Made by a program: the position numbers and the translations under genes. Positions 11,257 to 12,999 of a DNA stretch of 12,999 nucleotides are shown here, one piece after another. The notes beneath the pieces are model-generated. The model was not told the origin of the DNA, searched no databases, and saw only the letters and a list, made by a program, of their open reading frames with translations. Source of the DNA: Thermofilaceae archaeon (GTDB taxonomy: Archaea > Thermoproteota > Thermoprotei > Thermofilales > B69-G16); contig JALURF010000076.1 in the NCBI GenBank assembly GCA_027017165.1, forward strand, positions 1 through 12,999. Reading direction: 5' to 3'. Every line of letters begins with the position of its first letter. The first letter of the stretch is position 1.

Positions 11257-12975
11257 ATGATAAGTAGGAAAGGTATACCAACTTCTCCCGGAATAGCGAT
11301 AGGAAAGGCATTTGTATATAAGAAATCTCATGTAAAAGTTGGAAAACGGGCCTCAGATGTAGAAACCGAAATTCACAGATTTAAATGCGCTTTAAAAGAA
11401 ACAAAGAAACAGGTAGGGGAACTAAAGAAAAAAGCTTTAAAAGAGATGGGGGAGGAAAAAGCAGCTATTTTCGATGCACATTTAATGATCCTCGAGGACC
11501 CGGCTTTCACAGATAAAGTCTTGAAATATATTAGAGAGAACGGGCTCTCTGCGGAGGAAGCGGTAGTAAAAGCAGCCAGGGATATAGCAGCCATCTTTGA
11601 AGTTATGGAAGATGAATATATGAAAGCTAGAGCTGAGGATATCAGAGACCTAGGCAATCAAATACTTGAGAAACTGATGGGCACAAGTAGAGAAGTGAGG
11701 TTAGAAAAACCTTCGATAATTATAGCTAGAGAACTTCTACCCTCCGATACGGTCAAAATAAAAAGAGAGAATATTCTAGGATTTGCGACCGAGCTCGGCG
11801 GAGTAACATCCCATGTCTCCATAATTGCTCGGGCAATGGGAGTACCAGCTGTAGTGGGCATAGAGGATTTAACTAAAATCGTTAGAGATGGAGATTTAGT
11901 AATAGTCGATGGATATAGAGGATTAGTGATCATAAACCCCAAAGAGGAACTTCTAAAAGCTTACCGCGAGAAAATGGAAGAGGATAGAATTCAACGCGAG
12001 AAATTTAAGGAAATAGGTAAACTACCGGCCATAACAAAGGACGGCGTAAAGTTTGAAATAGGAGCGAATATAGGCGAGCCCTCCGAGGTGTATCTAGCTA
12101 TAGAAAACGGGGCTGACGGCGTAGGGCTCTTAAGAACAGAATTCCTGGTTATGGGTTCGGAGAAATTCCCCAGCGAAGAAGAGATGGCTAACGAGCTCAA
12201 AAAGATAATTGCCCGTCTAGAAGACAAGCCTATCATCGTACGCACGTTGGATATCGGAGGCGACAAGCCGATACCCTGTCTAAGACTCCCTCAAGAGTTA
12301 AACCCCTTCTTAGGATTAAGAGGGATAAGGTTATCACTTAGCCGAAAAGGGATATTTAAAAGCCAGTTAAAGGCTATTCTAAGAAATAATCCTAGAGGAA
12401 ACGTAAAAATAATGTTCCCCATGGTATCACTGGTCGAAGAGGTTATTGAAGCTAGAAAAATCGTAGAAGAAGCCATAGAAGAGCTTAAAGCCGAAGGAGT
12501 AGAAGTGGGGAAAACCGAGATAGGAATAATGGTAGAAACGCCCTCCGCAGCCCTGATGGTAGACGCGTTCGCCGAGCACGTAGACTTCTTCAGCATAGGA
12601 ACGAACGACCTAACTCAATATACGCTAGCTGTGGATAGGACAAACGAACACGTAGCCCACATCTTTGACCACCTACACCCATCAGTTTTAAAACTGGTAA
12701 GTCACGTAGTCGAAAAAGCCCATGAAAAAGGCAAATGGGTAGGCGTCTGCGGAGAAATAGCCAGCGATACAGACGCAATACCAATACTGGTCGGTTTAAG
12801 AGTAGACGAGCTCAGCGTAGCCCCCTTATTCATCCCCAAAGTCAAAGGAATAATCAGATCCATAACCTATAAAGAGGCAAAAGAACTAGCACGCAAAGCA
12901 CTCAAAATGAAAACAGCCGAAGAAGTCAGAATTCTCTCTAAAAAATTCATAAAAGAAATAAAATTCAAATTCTAA
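11257..12975 (+). CDS. ptsI: Phosphoenolpyruvate-protein phosphotransferase, PTS Enzyme I
   Basis: 572 residues, full length for Enzyme I (570-575). In order: an N-terminal PGIAIGKA strand; a helical HPr-binding insert (about 33-145, DAHLMILEDP at 73-82); the phosphohistidine swivel domain with GGVTSHVSIIAR, His186 being the phosphorylated residue; and the PEP-binding barrel with GLLRTEFL (R293, E295), RTLDIGGDK (R329), ETPSAA (427-432), SIGTNDLTQY (446-455) and the catalytic GVCGE (C498). All expected catalytic residues are present, so the enzyme should move phosphate from PEP to its own His and then to HPr. PEP synthase and pyruvate phosphate dikinase share the swivel and barrel but are much larger and have an ATP-grasp domain, absent here. 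A 16-base gap after the SIS gene with AAGGT/GGGGAG before the ATG supports an operon. Its Enzyme II partners are not in the window and may lie to the right. Confidence 0.96.
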   Translation: MISRKGIPTSPGIAIGKAFVYKKSHVKVGKRASDVETEIHRFKCALKETKKQVGELKKKALKEMGEEKAAIFDAHLMILEDPAFTDKVLKYIRENGLSAEEAVVKAARDIAAIFEVMEDEYMKARAEDIRDLGNQILEKLMGTSREVRLEKPSIIIARELLPSDTVKIKRENILGFATELGGVTSHVSIIARAMGVPAVVGIEDLTKIVRDGDLVIVDGYRGLVIINPKEELLKAYREKMEEDRIQREKFKEIGKLPAITKDGVKFEIGANIGEPSEVYLAIENGADGVGLLRTEFLVMGSEKFPSEEEMANELKKIIARLEDKPIIVRTLDIGGDKPIPCLRLPQELNPFLGLRGIRLSLSRKGIFKSQLKAILRNNPRGNVKIMFPMVSLVEEVIEARKIVEEAIEELKAEGVEVGKTEIGIMVETPSAALMVDAFAEHVDFFSIGTNDLTQYTLAVDRTNEHVAHIFDHLHPSVLKLVSHVVEKAHEKGKWVGVCGEIASDTDAIPILVGLRVDELSVAPLFIPKVKGIIRSITYKEAKELARKALKMKTAEEVRILSKKFIKEIKFKF

Positions 12976-12987
12976 AGAATTAATTTT
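12968..12987 (+). terminator. Weak hairpin with T run after Enzyme I
   Basis: AATTC and GAATT arms (12968-12972 and 12977-12981) flank TAAA, which holds the stop codon, and AATTTT follows. The stem is short and AT-rich, so this is a weak terminator candidate; T-rich runs alone can end archaeal transcripts. Confidence 0.25.
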
Positions 12988-12999
12988 GCGAGTCTGAGG

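Noticed and set aside
11373..12784. Several minus-strand frames of 64-101 residues inside Enzyme I
   Set aside because: All lie antisense to conserved Enzyme I motifs and have Ser/Ile-rich composition typical of shadow frames.
11257..12975. PEP synthase or pyruvate phosphate dikinase
   Set aside because: At 572 residues there is no ATP-grasp domain, and the N-terminal region is the HPr-binding type of Enzyme I; HPr is encoded nearby.
1..12999. CRISPR arrays, insertion sequences, tRNA or C/D-box RNA genes
   Set aside because: No regularly spaced direct repeats, transposase motifs, tRNA-like arms or paired C and D boxes were found on reading both strands; short sRNAs cannot be excluded without a covariance search.

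Overview
The window looks like chromosomal DNA from a thermophilic archaeon, probably Thermoproteota/TACK. The evidence is: archaeal-only families (an HTH_10/Bat-type regulator, a DUF1512 protein, a CdvA-like PRC-barrel/coiled-coil protein); AT-rich TATA elements about 25-30 bases before starts, some implying leaderless mRNAs; GGTG-type Shine-Dalgarno sites; several GTG or TTG starts; and Arg/Ile codon use dominated by AGA/AGG and ATA. I cannot name the genus. I saw no rRNA, tRNA, CRISPR array or insertion sequence, and no gene-free stretch reaches 300 bases.

Left part (1-5.8 kb). A multidomain PAPS-reductase-like PP-loop protein with a zinc ribbon and ferredoxin clusters runs off the left edge on the minus strand. 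Two small membrane proteins follow, convergent and sharing a CTAG for their stop codons; one carries a zinc ribbon. Next come an F420-dependent glucose-6-phosphate-dehydrogenase-like enzyme (plus), a membrane-anchored DUF1512 protein (minus) and a CdvA-like protein (minus).

Right part (5.8-13 kb). This is a carbohydrate/phosphotransferase locus around a divergent control region at about 9.21-9.37 kb. Leftward run a KD(P)G-aldolase-like enzyme, a GlmS homologue and a winged-helix/DUF5752-like protein whose TTG start overlaps the glmS stop. Rightward run HPr, an HTH_10 regulator, a UPF0309-type SIS protein and PTS Enzyme I. Together these encode the general phosphotransfer chain (PEP to EI to HPr), candidate sugar-phosphate enzymes and two candidate regulators. 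No sugar-specific Enzyme II lies inside the window.

The most notable point is the GlmS homologue. Its sugar isomerase half keeps the expected catalytic residues, but its glutaminase half has Gly where the N-terminal nucleophile Cys should be, and Asp in place of the oxyanion-hole Asn. It is therefore unlikely to be an ordinary glutamine-dependent GlcN6P synthase. Beside a KDGA-like aldolase and PTS genes, a role in amino-sugar phosphate breakdown or ammonia-dependent amination is plausible but unproven. A 10-bp perfect inverted repeat directly before the HPr Shine-Dalgarno site suggests dedicated regulation.
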